A stretch of DNA of 64,000 bases from Bryobacterales bacterium (GCA_003170295.1 PNAJ01000054.1:28296-92295); one strand, 5' to 3'; numbered from the stretch's first letter, positions 45,278-54,302 are shown. Program-made: numbers and translations. The notes: generated by a model from the letters alone, not told the origin.

Positions 45278-45916
45278 TTCTTTTCGCGACCGGAAATATT
45301 GGATCGCCACCGGCAGCACGCTGATCACGACGATCCCGATCACGACCTTTTCGAAGTTATGCCGGATCGCCTCCACTTTTCCCAGGTAGAAGCCAGCGAG
45401 CGTGGCCGTTAAAACCCATCCCAGGCCGCCGAAAACGTTGAACGACAAAAATCGCGAATAGCGCATCCGGCCGACTCCGGCCATAAACGGCGCGAACGTG
45501 CGGATAATCGGCACGAATTTCGCGTAAATCAGCGTTTTCCCGCCGTGCTTCTCGTAGAAAGCCTGTGTGCGCCGAACGTATTCCTGTTTGAAAAATCGCG
45601 AATCTGGTCGCGAGAAAATTTTTGGACCCGTGCGGTATCCGAGAAAATATCCGCTCTGGTCGCCGAGAATCGAAACCACCGTCAGCAGCGCGCAAATCTT
45701 CACGATGTCGAGATTCCCCGACCCGGCCACGACTCCCACCGTGAACAGTAACGAATCGCCGGGAAGAAAAAGCCCGAACAGCAGGCCGGTTTCCGCGAAC
45801 ACCACGCTCGCGATCACTCCATAACCCAGCCACCCGGTGAGGACTTCGGTCAGCAGATGGATCAATCGATCCGGATCGGTCAGGCTTCGCCAGACCTCCA
45901 GCAGTGTGCCGAGCAT
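45269..45916 (-). CDS. DedA family membrane protein
   Basis: A 215-residue inner-membrane protein with the DedA/SNARE-associated domain: FAETGLLFGLFLPGDSLLFTVG (near 40-61), GDQSGYFLGYRTGPKIF, KFVPIIRTFAPFMAGVGRMRYSRFLSFNVFGGLGW. Family members act in undecaprenyl phosphate or phospholipid translocation and membrane homeostasis. Its ATG and the stop of the upstream PpiD-like gene overlap by one base, so the two are co-translated. Confidence 0.88.
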   Translation of the reverse strand: MLGTLLEVWRSLTDPDRLIHLLTEVLTGWLGYGVIASVVFAETGLLFGLFLPGDSLLFTVGVVAGSGNLDIVKICALLTVVSILGDQSGYFLGYRTGPKIFSRPDSRFFKQEYVRRTQAFYEKHGGKTLIYAKFVPIIRTFAPFMAGVGRMRYSRFLSFNVFGGLGWVLTATLAGFYLGKVEAIRHNFEKVVIGIVVISVLPVAIQYFRSRKEST

Positions 45917-47850
45917 TACGAACGCTTCAGCGCCGCCGCCAGCTTCAACACCAGATCTTTATTGATTTTCAGTTTTCCGTCCGCGGTAAGTTTCGCCGTC
46001 ACGCTATCCATGAACAGGCTCAAGCGCTCGTTCGCCTTCTGCTGGCGAATTGTCGATCGTATCGCTTCTTTCTCAGCCGCATAAGCGGTCATATCGGCTT
46101 GCGTCCTCGCCGTCACCTTGTAGACGACGTCCGTGTTCATGATGTTCGTCGGTCCCACCACGGCGCCCACCGGCTGCGTGAACGCCTCCTTCACATAAGC
46201 CGCCTGCCCCAGCCCCTCCACCGAATCGTTGGGGCCGAACTCGACCGGCGACGTCACTTCGAGTTTGTACTCCTTGGCCACCTTTCCGATATCCTCGCCC
46301 GCGCGAAGCTTCGCAGCCGCCTCCAGTGCCTTCGCCTTGGCCACCTGCGTAGTCTTAGCCGCGGTAATGCGGTCCCGAACCTTGCTCTCGGCATCCTCGA
46401 AAATCGAAGGTTGCGCGGGAATACGCGCCGTCAGCACCGCCACCACCAGGCGATTCGCGGGCAGCGTCAGCACCGGCGTCACGTCGTTCGCCTTCATCTG
46501 CCCCAGCGCGTTATCGATCTCCGGCACGGATCCCAGCGTCGGTACCGGCGACCCCGCGGTGGCGTTCGTCATGGTCGCCAGTTCCACGCCGAATTTCTTC
46601 GCGATCTCCGCGGCTGAGTTGGGCGACTTCGCCAGCGCATCGTGCATTTTGTCCGCCCTCGTCTGCATCTCCTCCGTCACGCGCTGCTTCTTGAGCTGCG
46701 TGGCCAGGTCCGCCTTCACTTCCTCGAACGGCTTCACACGCGCGATTTCTTTTTCGTCGACCTTGATGATGTGATATCCGAACTCCGTCGTCACAATGCC
46801 GCTCAGTTCCCCCGGCTTCATCGCGAACGCCGCTTTGTCGAACTCCGCCACCATCTGGCCGCGCACGAACCATCCCAGATCCCCGCCCTTCGGCGCATTG
46901 CTGCTGTCGTCGGAATTCTTGATCGCCAGCTGCGCAAAGTCCGCGCCCGCTTTCAATTGCTTCAGTAGATCTTCCGCTTTGGCCAGCGCCTGCTTCTTCT
47001 CCGCATCGGACTTGCCTTGCGTCTTGATGAGGATGTGCCGCGCCTTCACCCGCTCCGGCATCCGGAAATTGTCCATCGAAGCGTTATAGATCGCACGCAG
47101 GTCCGCGTCCGGGATCACCATCGTTTGCTCCAGCTTCGCCTGATCCAGAATCAGCACCTGGAACGATCGCTTCTCGGGATTGAAATACTCCGAGTGATGC
47201 GCCTCGAAGAACGCGTGCAACTCGGCCGCGGTCGGATTCACGTCGCCCTTGAATTTGGCGGGCGCGAACGAGAGGTATTGAATCGTGGCCCGTTCCTTAT
47301 CGCGCTTGTATTGATCCTCGACTTCTTTCTCCGTCACGACCACGCTGGCATAGACAATGTTCTTTACCTTGCGGATCATCAGTTGGCGCCGCATGTCGTC
47401 CACGCCGTCCTGCAGCGTCATGCCCTCCGCCGCCAGGCGCTGCGCGTATTCGTCTTTCGAGATCAGCACGCCGTCTTTAAAGTACTGCGGGTTCACAGAC
47501 TCCATCCCCACCAGCACTTCGTCGTCGGTAACTGTAAGACCCTGGCGTCCGAACTCGTAAGCGATCGCGCGCTGCTGCACCATTTCATCCACGATCTGCG
47601 GCACATAAATGTCGATCATTTCCGGCGGCAGCTGGCCTCTTTGCACGATGCCCTGCATCGCGGTCGCAACCTCTTGGGCAGTCAGCTTGGTGTTGCCGAT
47701 CTCGGCAAGCGTCCCCTGGTCGGCAGTCGATTGCGTCGGACTCCCAAAACCGGGAATCAGATAGGTGATCATCGACAAGGCCACTACGGAGAGCAGCCCA
47801 ATCAGCATGTAGCGGACAGCCTTCTGGCGGCTGCGGAACAGATCAAACAT
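45916..47850 (-). CDS. ppiD: PpiD/SurA-type periplasmic peptidyl-prolyl isomerase
   Basis: A 644-residue chaperone: one membrane helix at about residues 13-31 (RYMLIGLLSVVALSMITYL), SurA-like N-terminal helical region (IGNTKLTAQEVATAMQ), and a parvulin domain from about 278 (VKARHILIK... GGDLGWFVRGQMVAEFDKAAFAMKPGELSGIVTTEFGYHIIKV). The layout matches PpiD, which meets new proteins leaving the SecYEG translocon. A degenerate second parvulin-like part (about 420-600) follows. It is coupled to dedA downstream. Confidence 0.88.
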   Translation of the reverse strand: MFDLFRSRQKAVRYMLIGLLSVVALSMITYLIPGFGSPTQSTADQGTLAEIGNTKLTAQEVATAMQGIVQRGQLPPEMIDIYVPQIVDEMVQQRAIAYEFGRQGLTVTDDEVLVGMESVNPQYFKDGVLISKDEYAQRLAAEGMTLQDGVDDMRRQLMIRKVKNIVYASVVVTEKEVEDQYKRDKERATIQYLSFAPAKFKGDVNPTAAELHAFFEAHHSEYFNPEKRSFQVLILDQAKLEQTMVIPDADLRAIYNASMDNFRMPERVKARHILIKTQGKSDAEKKQALAKAEDLLKQLKAGADFAQLAIKNSDDSSNAPKGGDLGWFVRGQMVAEFDKAAFAMKPGELSGIVTTEFGYHIIKVDEKEIARVKPFEEVKADLATQLKKQRVTEEMQTRADKMHDALAKSPNSAAEIAKKFGVELATMTNATAGSPVPTLGSVPEIDNALGQMKANDVTPVLTLPANRLVVAVLTARIPAQPSIFEDAESKVRDRITAAKTTQVAKAKALEAAAKLRAGEDIGKVAKEYKLEVTSPVEFGPNDSVEGLGQAAYVKEAFTQPVGAVVGPTNIMNTDVVYKVTARTQADMTAYAAEKEAIRSTIRQQKANERLSLFMDSVTAKLTADGKLKINKDLVLKLAAALKRS

Positions 47851-47970
47851 AAAAGGTGAAAGCTCCTGATTACTTGAAGACGGACGCGTCTTAATTTACA
47901 AGTATAGCAGCGCGGGGCAGGACCATGGCTGCCGACCGTGCGCTGAATCTGCGTGTCTGACCTTGGTTGA

Positions 47971-48420
47971 TCAAAAGGCCAACGAGAATAGACCGCTCAT
48001 TCCATCGTATGTGAGCAAGCATCCACGCAAGACATCCCTGCCTATGAGGACGTGAAATCCCTGCGCCGCGAGCAATTGAGCCTCTACGACTGGGATCGTG
48101 TGGTGAAACAAAGAAGGGCGATTCGCAACAGACGGAATTGTCAGGCTCACATCGTACTGGCTCGCCATTGCAGGCTCAGTCCCGGTACTGGGCGTGTTCA
48201 GGGGAGTGCTACCCGTAGGCGAGAGGCTTAGTTGCGCTAATACAGCAGGATCGACACATGTGCAACTAGCTCCAGTGTCCACCATCGCTTGAACTTGAAT
48301 CGGAGGGGGAACCGGTTGACCGGAAGCGCTTAGTGCTGTCCTCCGGGCTTGACTCACCCCTATTAACGCAACAACCCGGAGACTGCCGTCTTGTGCTACT
48401 TGGCGAGTGAAATAGGGCAC
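47971..48420 (-). CDS. Stand-alone retropepsin-like aspartic protease
   Basis: A 149-residue protein with one retropepsin fold: VQAMVDTGASCTCVD (catalytic Asp48-Thr49-Gly50-Ala51) and FHVLIGRDVL (Asp129), so it should act as a homodimer. There is no signal peptide, so it is cytoplasmic. The substrate is unknown. Its 5' end overlaps the small upstream gene by 25 bp, and I recall the same two genes side by side in other bacteria. This is a second retropepsin in the window, with its catalytic Asp at the same residue number as the HEPN-fused one at 30956, but with the standard DTGA motif. Confidence 0.78.
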   Translation of the reverse strand: MPYFTRQVAQDGSLRVVALIGVSQARRTALSASGQPVPPPIQVQAMVDTGASCTCVDPAVLAQLSLSPTGSTPLNTPSTGTEPAMASQYDVSLTIPSVANRPSLFHHTIPVVEAQLLAAQGFHVLIGRDVLRGCLLTYDGMSGLFSLAF

Positions 48421-48647
48421 GTTAGTAGACGAGATACGAAATGGATATTTTCGATGGACTCAATTTGCTTGACCAAGAAAGGCTCTAGCTTGAACCTCGC
48501 GTAGCCGTCCTTGATAGCATCCTCATAGGTGCCGAATACGTCCACAAGCTGGTCGGCATGAATCAATGCGAATTTACCCTCGCCCTCATTGGCCAACAGC
48601 TCCGGAAGCTTGCTTTTGTATGTTTCCAGTTCTTTTTCGAGTGCCAT
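48396..48647 (-). CDS. Small conserved protein paired with retropepsin (83 aa)
   Basis: An 83-residue protein: MALEKELETYKSKLPELLANEGEGKFALI, then VDVFGTYEDAIKDGYARFKLEPFLVKQIES. The VLIHxDxxVDxFxTYEDAIxxGYxxFGLxPFLVKQI pattern is common in many phyla as an unnamed protein; it resembles a small alpha/beta scaffold. AGGA lies 8 nt before the ATG. It overlaps the retropepsin by 25 bp and is therefore co-translated. It could be the protease's substrate, adaptor or inhibitor. Confidence 0.72.
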   Translation of the reverse strand: MALEKELETYKSKLPELLANEGEGKFALIHADQLVDVFGTYEDAIKDGYARFKLEPFLVKQIESIENIHFVSRLLTCPISLAK

Positions 48648-48658
48648 AGCCAGTTCCT

Positions 48659-48674
48659 AGATACTATTGTATCT
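48659..48674 (-). promoter_or_regulatory. Palindromic promoter/operator of the retropepsin pair
   Basis: AGATAC(TATT)GTATCT is a perfect 6-bp inverted repeat 12 bp before the ATG at 48647. Read on the coding strand it contains TACAAT, a good -10 box, so a regulator bound here would block transcription. The -35 box is not evident. Confidence 0.4.
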
Positions 48675-48881
48675 TTCGGCGTTACGCAACTGGCACTATA
48701 GGCCGCTAAGTGGCTGTTTTAGGCTAGGATCTCTCTGATCGTCCAACGTGATCCGCGATTCCGGCAGCCATCGCAGGCGCGACCCGCTGCCGCCCGCACT
48801 TCCCAGGTCGCCACCAAGATCAGCCACACAGATTTAGCGCACCGCCCCTGCGGCTGGCTCTTCAGCGCCACTTTCTCGCCG

Positions 48882-50297
48882 TCATCCCCCCAACCCGCAC
48901 TCCAGATGAATCGCCTTCACCGCACTCTCCAGCCCCGCCCGTCGCACCACAATCGCGATCGTCAATTCACTCGACCCCTGCGCAATCGCAATAATATTAA
49001 CGTCGCGCTTCGAAATCGCCGTAAAAATCCGCCCCGCGAGCCCTGGCGTGCCCTTCATCCCTTCTCCCACCACCGCAATCAGCCCGACATCCTTATCCAC
49101 GTCGAACGGCTTGAGATACCCGTGCGCCAGTTCGAGCGACAAGCTCTCTTCCAGATGCTCCATCACGCTCCCCAATTCACTCTGCCTGACCAGGAAGCAA
49201 AATGTCTGCCTGTAACTTGAGCTCGTAATCGCCAGAATCTCGACGTTCGCCCGATCCAGCGCCTCCAGCGCCCGCGCCATCACCTTCGTCCCGCTGAGCA
49301 CCGAATTCGCCGGCTCGATCGACACCAGCGCCACATCGGCCATGGACGTCACCGCGTGAGGGCCGCGGGCCGCCCTCGCCATGGCCGCGCTCGGGACAAT
49401 CTTCGTGCCCGGTTTATCCAGCGCAAAGCTGTTCTTGCTCCATACCGGAATTGCCCGCTCCACCAGTGGCGCCAGCGTCCGCGGATGCAGCACCTTTGCG
49501 CCGTTATACGCCAGTTCCGCCGCTTCGTTGTACGTCACCATGTCGAGCACGCGCGCATCGGAGATCAGCCGAGGGTCGCCGGTCATGATTCCGTCGACGT
49601 CGGTCCAGATCCACAACTCGCTCGCATTGAGCGCCGCCGCGATAATCGACGCCGAGAAATCCGACCCGCCCCTGCCAAGCGTGGTCGGGCGCCCGTCCAG
49701 CGTCGAGCCATTAAATCCGGTGACCACCGGCAGAATTCCTTCGTCGAGCAGCCGATGCAGCGTCTTGGAGGCCCGCTCCCGCGTCTGCTCCATCAGCGGC
49801 GTGGCATTGCCGAATACCGCATCCGTGGCGATCACGTCGGCGGCGTTGACCGCGGCCGCCAGAATCCCCTGCGATTCCAGATATTCGGCCAGCAGATACG
49901 CAGAGAGCCGCTCCCCGATCGCAACCGCCTCGTCGATCGAGCGCGGAGGGCGCTCCCCCAGCATCATCATTCCCTTGGCGATGCGCGAAAACTCCCCGAT
50001 CAGCGCGTGTACCCCGGCCAGCACCGCTTCCTGCCGCGCGGCCGGCAACAGCTCGCGGCAAACTTCGAAGTGACGCGCGTAGAGCTCTTTCAGATTCCGA
50101 TCGAGATCGGCCTGATCCCCCGCCTCCGCCTTACGCAGCGAGTCAAGCAGCAGGTCGGTGACCTGCGCCATCGCCGAGACCACCGTCACCACCCCCCGTT
50201 TTGCGTGCTGCTCCGCCGAGATCTGCGCCGCCACGCGAATCCGCGCAGCCGTGCCCAAGCTAGTCCCACCGAACTTCATCACCAACAAATCAGACAT
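48882..50297 (-). CDS. lysC: Aspartate kinase
   Basis: A 471-residue monofunctional aspartokinase, first step to lysine, threonine and methionine. KFGGTSLGTAARI (8-20) is the phosphate-binding start; TVVSAMAQVTDLLL and GRGGSDFSASIIAAAL (substrate/ATP) follow; two ACT domains occupy about 310-471 (ALVSIEPANSV... and LIAVVGEGMKGTPGLAGRIF), indicating feedback inhibition by end-product amino acids. Length and the ThrA-like LysC type fit the E. coli LysC group. It is a single-gene unit; a 41-bp repeat pair lies upstream. Confidence 0.93.
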   Translation of the reverse strand: MSDLLVMKFGGTSLGTAARIRVAAQISAEQHAKRGVVTVVSAMAQVTDLLLDSLRKAEAGDQADLDRNLKELYARHFEVCRELLPAARQEAVLAGVHALIGEFSRIAKGMMMLGERPPRSIDEAVAIGERLSAYLLAEYLESQGILAAAVNAADVIATDAVFGNATPLMEQTRERASKTLHRLLDEGILPVVTGFNGSTLDGRPTTLGRGGSDFSASIIAAALNASELWIWTDVDGIMTGDPRLISDARVLDMVTYNEAAELAYNGAKVLHPRTLAPLVERAIPVWSKNSFALDKPGTKIVPSAAMARAARGPHAVTSMADVALVSIEPANSVLSGTKVMARALEALDRANVEILAITSSSYRQTFCFLVRQSELGSVMEHLEESLSLELAHGYLKPFDVDKDVGLIAVVGEGMKGTPGLAGRIFTAISKRDVNIIAIAQGSSELTIAIVVRRAGLESAVKAIHLECGLGG

Positions 50298-50321
50298 ATT
50301 TCTATTTTTCCGCGCCAGTTA

Positions 50322-50441
50322 CCACATATCTACCGAGCCGTGACCACAGGGAGCGGTGCTCCTCTTTTTCGCGCCCATGTTCCTTCCCGTGCCTGAGTCA
50401 CCACACATCTACCGAGCCGTGACCACAGGGAGCGGTGCTCC
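50322..50441. repeat. Two direct copies of a 41-bp repeat upstream of lysC
   Basis: Segments 50322-50362 and 50401-50441 match at 40 of 41 bases (period 79 bp), each with CCGAGCCGTGACCACAGGGA. The same repeat occurs inverted at 34561-34590 and diverged at 22633-22659. Confidence 0.85.
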
Positions 50442-50450
50442 CCGTCCCCC

Positions 50451-50480
50451 CACCGAACCCTGACTGTAAAGGAGGGGGAC
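50451..50480. repeat. CACCGAACCCTGACTGTAAA repeat, left of cmk
   Basis: A 30-bp repeat lying 3 bp before the end of cmk. An inverted copy with one mismatch is at 51212-51240 and a partial one at 51287-51317. Confidence 0.75.
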
Positions 50481-50483
50481 ACA

Positions 50484-51149
50484 CTAATGCCCCTGCCCAT
50501 TCGAAGTCCGCGCCCGCACGACTCGTAAGATCGCCTCCTCAACTTCCTCCGGCGAAAGCTCCGTCGAATCGATATACTCCGCATCCGGCGCCTGCGTCAG
50601 CGGGGCCTCAGATCGCGTGCGGTCCCGCTGATCCCTCTCCTCCATCTCCCGAGCGATCTCGCTCACCGCCGCACCGGTTTCCTGCGCCCTCCGCCCCGCC
50701 CGAATCTCCGGATCCGCATCCAGATAAATCTTCACGTCCGCATCGGGAAACACCACGGTCCCAATATCGCGCCCTTCCATCACCACCGGCTGCAGGCTCC
50801 CGATCCGTCTCTGCTCCTCCCGCAACGCCCGCCGCACGCCCGGCGCGATCGACACCTTCGACGCCGCCTTCGATACTTCCGGTTCGCGAATCTCCGCCGT
50901 CACGTCCTCGCCGTTCAACAATACCCTTGAATCGCCGTCGAATTCGATCCGAGCCTCGCGCGCCAGTTGCTCCAGCTTGTGCAGATCGTCCAGATCGACG
51001 TTAGCCCGCATCGCCCACAATGCGATGGCACGAAACATCGCTCCCGAATCGATGTAAGTGAACCCCAGCTTCCGTGCCACCGAGCGCGCAATGGTGCTCT
51101 TGCCCGCCCCCGCCGGCCCATCGATAGCAACAATCACCGGCTTCCGCAA
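50484..51149 (-). CDS. cmk: Cytidylate kinase
   Basis: A 221-residue nucleoside monophosphate kinase phosphorylating CMP and dCMP. P-loop GPAGAGKST (residues 11-19), the NMP-binding insert (LLNGEDVTAEIREPEVSKAASKVS), VMEGRDIGTVVFPDADVKIYLDA and RDQRDRTRSEAPL lid. The start is taken as TTG 51149, with AGAGG 7 nt upstream and homologue-like length; a GTG at 51179 is open but lacks a good ribosome site. Flanked on both sides by inverted 29-30 bp repeats. Confidence 0.92.
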   Translation of the reverse strand: MRKPVIVAIDGPAGAGKSTIARSVARKLGFTYIDSGAMFRAIALWAMRANVDLDDLHKLEQLAREARIEFDGDSRVLLNGEDVTAEIREPEVSKAASKVSIAPGVRRALREEQRRIGSLQPVVMEGRDIGTVVFPDADVKIYLDADPEIRAGRRAQETGAAVSEIAREMEERDQRDRTRSEAPLTQAPDAEYIDSTELSPEEVEEAILRVVRARTSNGQGH

Positions 51150-51211
51150 TATGGAACCTCTGCCAGCTCTTTGCACCACCTAGTGGCCTGACGCAGCCAG
51201 ATCATTAGCAT

Positions 51212-51240
51212 GTCCCCTCCTTTACAGTCGGGGTTCGGTG
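51212..51240. repeat. CACCGAACCCTGAC repeat, right of cmk (inverted)
   Basis: Reverse complement of 50452-50480 apart from one base (C for T). A third, diverged copy in the left orientation is at 51287-51317. A separate hairpin GGCAGGCG(GTTT)CGCCTGCC follows at 51376-51395. Together these fill the 285-bp gap between cmk and the amidohydrolase. Confidence 0.75.
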
Positions 51241-51464
51241 TCCGAATGATCGCGCATGTCAGCACCTGGATTGCCCTCAGCATTGACACCGAACCCTGAC
51301 CGTCAGGGAGGGATAATAACGATTTCCCTGCGACCGATGGCCACTAGCTTCCAACTCAGTGATTGTTCGTGGTGGGGCAGGCGGTTTCGCCTGCCGTCCG
51401 GGCTCGGCGAAGGCTTTCTCAGCATCGTGTGGTAGCCGGCGTCGTGGGACGCAATTCTCAGCCA

Positions 51465-52745
51465 CTATTTACTCCCCTGCGCCCAATCGTTGCGATAAAC
51501 CTTCCCATCCTTCATCACAAACCGGACCCGCGACATCACCGCCGCGCTCTCCAGCGGATTCCCCTCCACCGCGATGATATCGGCGAAATACTTCGGCTCG
51601 ATCACCCCGGCCTTTCCGTCCAGCCCCACCAGAACGGCAGCTTCAGTCGTCGCCGCCCGAACAGCCTCAATCGGCTTCATCCCCCACTCGACCATCGTCG
51701 CGAACTGCTTCGCGTTATCACCATGCGGATAAACGCCGCCGTCAGTTCCAAACGCCATCCGCGCTCCAGCAAGATAGGCACGCCGAAAATTAGTCCTCTG
51801 CAGCTTCCCGATCGCCTTCTCTTTCTCGATCGACTCCGGCAGCATCCCAACCTTCGCGCCTTCCGCCAGAATGTAGTCGTCGTTATAGATGTCGAACACC
51901 AGGAACGTGCCATGCTGCTTCGCCAGCGCGATCCCCTCGTCGTCGATCAAACTGGAATGTTCAATCGAATCGATCCCCGCCCGAATCGCGTCTTTGATCG
52001 ATTGCGTCCCATGCGCGTGCGCCGCCACTTTGCGTCCCAGCTTGTGAGCCTCCTCCGCAATGGCCGTCAATTCCTCCAGCGTGTATTGCGGAGCCCCCGG
52101 CGAATCGCCCTTCGAAAGCACTCCACCAGACGCGCAGACCTTGATCAGATCCGCGCCATACTTGATCACCTCGCGCACTTTGGTGCGAGCCGCCCACGGC
52201 CCATCCGCCACACCCTCCTCGCGAAACTTAAACTCGGGCGCAAGCAGATCGTTATCGCAATGCCCGCCCGTGATCCCCAGCGCCGGACCGGAAACAAACA
52301 GCCGCGGCCCGTCGACTTCACCCGCATTAATCCCATCGCGCAGAGCAACGTCGGAATACCCGCTAGCCCCGACGTTCCGCACAGTAGTAAACCCCGCGAG
52401 CAAAGTGAGCCGTGCATTCTTAACCCCAGCCACAGCCTGCCGAGGGACCGAAACCCCAAGACTCGCATACCCGTTCTGCGTAGGCTCCCCAGTGAGATGG
52501 TCGTGTACATCCATAAGCCCCGGCATGCAAGTCCCGCGCGAAAGATCGATCACCTCCGCGCCACTGGGCGCAGGCACATTCACGCCCACAATGCTGCCCT
52601 TTTCGACCACAATCACAGCATTAGGAATAAGTTCGCCCTTGCGAACGTCGAGCATCGCCCCGCACCGGATCACGGTAGCAGCAGGCAGAGTCAAGGCACA
52701 GAAAAAGAGTAGAATGCGCAAGCTATCAGTATATCGGCGGCACAT
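51465..52745 (-). CDS. Secreted amidohydrolase family protein
   Basis: A 426-residue metal-dependent hydrolase (imidazolonepropionase / Xaa-Pro-dipeptidase-like group). A signal peptide lies at about 9-23 (LRILLFFCALTLPAA). Metal ligands: His81 and His83 (DVHDHL), a Lys in DLIKVCASGG, His in AAHAHG and SIEHSS, and Asp in FGTDGG. Members hydrolyse cyclic amides or dipeptides. ATG 52745 overlaps the upstream oxidoreductase by 20 bp; an alternative TTG at 52721 begins directly at the signal peptide, 4 bp after that gene's stop. The cupin-oxidoreductase-amidohydrolase order suggests one transcript for degrading a small compound. Confidence 0.87.
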   Translation of the reverse strand: MCRRYTDSLRILLFFCALTLPAATVIRCGAMLDVRKGELIPNAVIVVEKGSIVGVNVPAPSGAEVIDLSRGTCMPGLMDVHDHLTGEPTQNGYASLGVSVPRQAVAGVKNARLTLLAGFTTVRNVGASGYSDVALRDGINAGEVDGPRLFVSGPALGITGGHCDNDLLAPEFKFREEGVADGPWAARTKVREVIKYGADLIKVCASGGVLSKGDSPGAPQYTLEELTAIAEEAHKLGRKVAAHAHGTQSIKDAIRAGIDSIEHSSLIDDEGIALAKQHGTFLVFDIYNDDYILAEGAKVGMLPESIEKEKAIGKLQRTNFRRAYLAGARMAFGTDGGVYPHGDNAKQFATMVEWGMKPIEAVRAATTEAAVLVGLDGKAGVIEPKYFADIIAVEGNPLESAAVMSRVRFVMKDGKVYRNDWAQGSK

Positions 52746-53871
52746 CGACCCACGCTCGCTTTTTCCAGCTCTCGATGCCTTTCTCCGCCAGTTGCACGCC
52801 TTTCACCGCTTCTAACAATCCCCAGCGAAACGGTTCGTCTTTCACCACGTGGCGCAAAAATAGCTCCCATTGGATTTTGAATGCGTTGTCGAACGTAGCC
52901 TGCTCCGGGACCTTCTGCCAGCCTTCGAAATAATTGATCGTGCTCGGAATATCCGGGTTCCACACCGGCCTTGGAGTGGACCCGTAATGTTGAATCCAGC
53001 AATCACGCAGACCCGCGACCGCGCTGCCTTTCGATCCATCCACTTGAATCGTCAACAGATCGTCGCGCCGCACTCTCACGCACCACGAGGAATTGAAGTG
53101 CGCGATGATGCCGCCTTCCAGCTCAAACGTCGCGTACGCCGAATCGTCGGCGGTACATTCGTACGGTTTTCCCGATTCGTCCCAACGAGTTGGCACATGC
53201 GTCGCACCCAGGCACGAGACCGCTTTCACTTCGCCGAACAGATTATCGAGCACATAGCGCCAGTGGCACAGCATATCTATAATGATGCCGCCGCCGTCTT
53301 CTTTGCGATAATTCCACGACGGCCTCTGCGCCGGCAACGTATCGCCCTCAAAAACCCAATATCCAAACTCGCCGCGAACGGACAAAATCTTGCCGAAAAA
53401 TCCTAACTCACGCAGAGTCTTCAGTTTGAGCATTCCAGGCAGCCACAGCTTGTCCTGCACAACACCGTGTTTGACGCCGGCCTTCACCGCTAACTTATAG
53501 AGATCGTATGCCACATCCACCGTGTCCGCAATCGGCTTCTCGCAATAGATGTGTTTGCCGGCAGCGATAGCTCTGCGGACCGCTTCGGCGCGGCGATCCG
53601 TGGTCTGCGCATCGAAGTAAATGGAATATTCGGGGTCCGAAAGCGCGGAATCAAGATCCGTAGACCACCTTAAATGACCATAATCGCGCGAAATCGACTC
53701 CAATTTAGCCCTTGTACGACCTAAAAGAAGCGGTTTTGGCATGATAATCTCGTCATCGGAGATCTTCACGCCACCCTGCTCGATGATCGCGTGGATCGAC
53801 CGCGCCAGGTGCTGATTCAGGCCCATGCGTCCGGTGACGCCGTTCATGATAATTCCAACGTTGTGAATCAT
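52726..53871 (-). CDS. Gfo/Idh/MocA-family oxidoreductase
   Basis: A 381-residue NAD(P)-dependent dehydrogenase. The Rossmann loop is GIIMNGVTGRMGLNQHL (residues 5-21), an unusual GxxGxxG spelling; HIYCEKPIADTVD holds the EKP motif. The C-terminal domain has GGGIIIDMLCHWRYVLDNLFGEV. Substrate unknown. ATG 53871 overlaps the cupin stop (ATGA); the frame upstream is antisense-like noise within the cupin gene. Confidence 0.88.
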   Translation of the reverse strand: MIHNVGIIMNGVTGRMGLNQHLARSIHAIIEQGGVKISDDEIIMPKPLLLGRTRAKLESISRDYGHLRWSTDLDSALSDPEYSIYFDAQTTDRRAEAVRRAIAAGKHIYCEKPIADTVDVAYDLYKLAVKAGVKHGVVQDKLWLPGMLKLKTLRELGFFGKILSVRGEFGYWVFEGDTLPAQRPSWNYRKEDGGGIIIDMLCHWRYVLDNLFGEVKAVSCLGATHVPTRWDESGKPYECTADDSAYATFELEGGIIAHFNSSWCVRVRRDDLLTIQVDGSKGSAVAGLRDCWIQHYGSTPRPVWNPDIPSTINYFEGWQKVPEQATFDNAFKIQWELFLRHVVKDEPFRWGLLEAVKGVQLAEKGIESWKKRAWVDVPPIY

Positions 53872-54302
53872 GTTGTTTGAGGACACGCGCCCGCAGGCAG
53901 CGGAGGCGCTTCGATCCCTGCGCGCGGCAACGTGCCATCCAGTTCCTGCCGCCAGTGCGCGACATCTCCTGCGGGACCGTAACAATAAATCATCCGCATC
54001 GGCGTCGCTCCGGTATTTGTGAGTTGATGAAAAACGCGCGAAGGAATGTGCACAGCTTGTCCTGATGTAACGATGATGCGCTCGTCTCCGAGGCACATTT
54101 CGCCACTGCCTTCGACGATGAAGTAGATTTCTTCCTGCTCCTGGTTATGCCAGGGGACCTGTCCGCCGTTGGGCTCGAGCGTGACGTTGCCCATCGAAAA
54201 ATGGGTGGCCTGAATGGGGCTCATGCCTCCGACAAGATTCTGCGTGCGCCTTCTTGCCGGATAAGTGCGGCCTGCAATTCGCGAGAGGTCTGCGATGATC
54301 AT
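53868..54302 (-). CDS. Cupin domain protein
   Basis: A 144-residue single-cupin protein. Motif 1 is VPWHNQEQEEIYFIVEGSGEM (His, Gln, Glu ligand pattern), motif 2 is HIPSRVFHQLTNTG. Such proteins are isomerases, dioxygenases or sensors; no closer call is possible. It is translated just before the oxidoreductase (4-bp overlap) and starts 19 bp after the dnaE2 stop. Confidence 0.85.
   Translation of the reverse strand: MIIADLSRIAGRTYPARRRTQNLVGGMSPIQATHFSMGNVTLEPNGGQVPWHNQEQEEIYFIVEGSGEMCLGDERIIVTSGQAVHIPSRVFHQLTNTGATPMRMIYCYGPAGDVAHWRQELDGTLPRAGIEAPPLPAGACPQTT

Noticed and set aside
53872..54096. Upstream extension of the second oxidoreductase
   Set aside because: It lies within the cupin gene in another frame; ATG 53871 gives the ATGA overlap and the Rossmann start.
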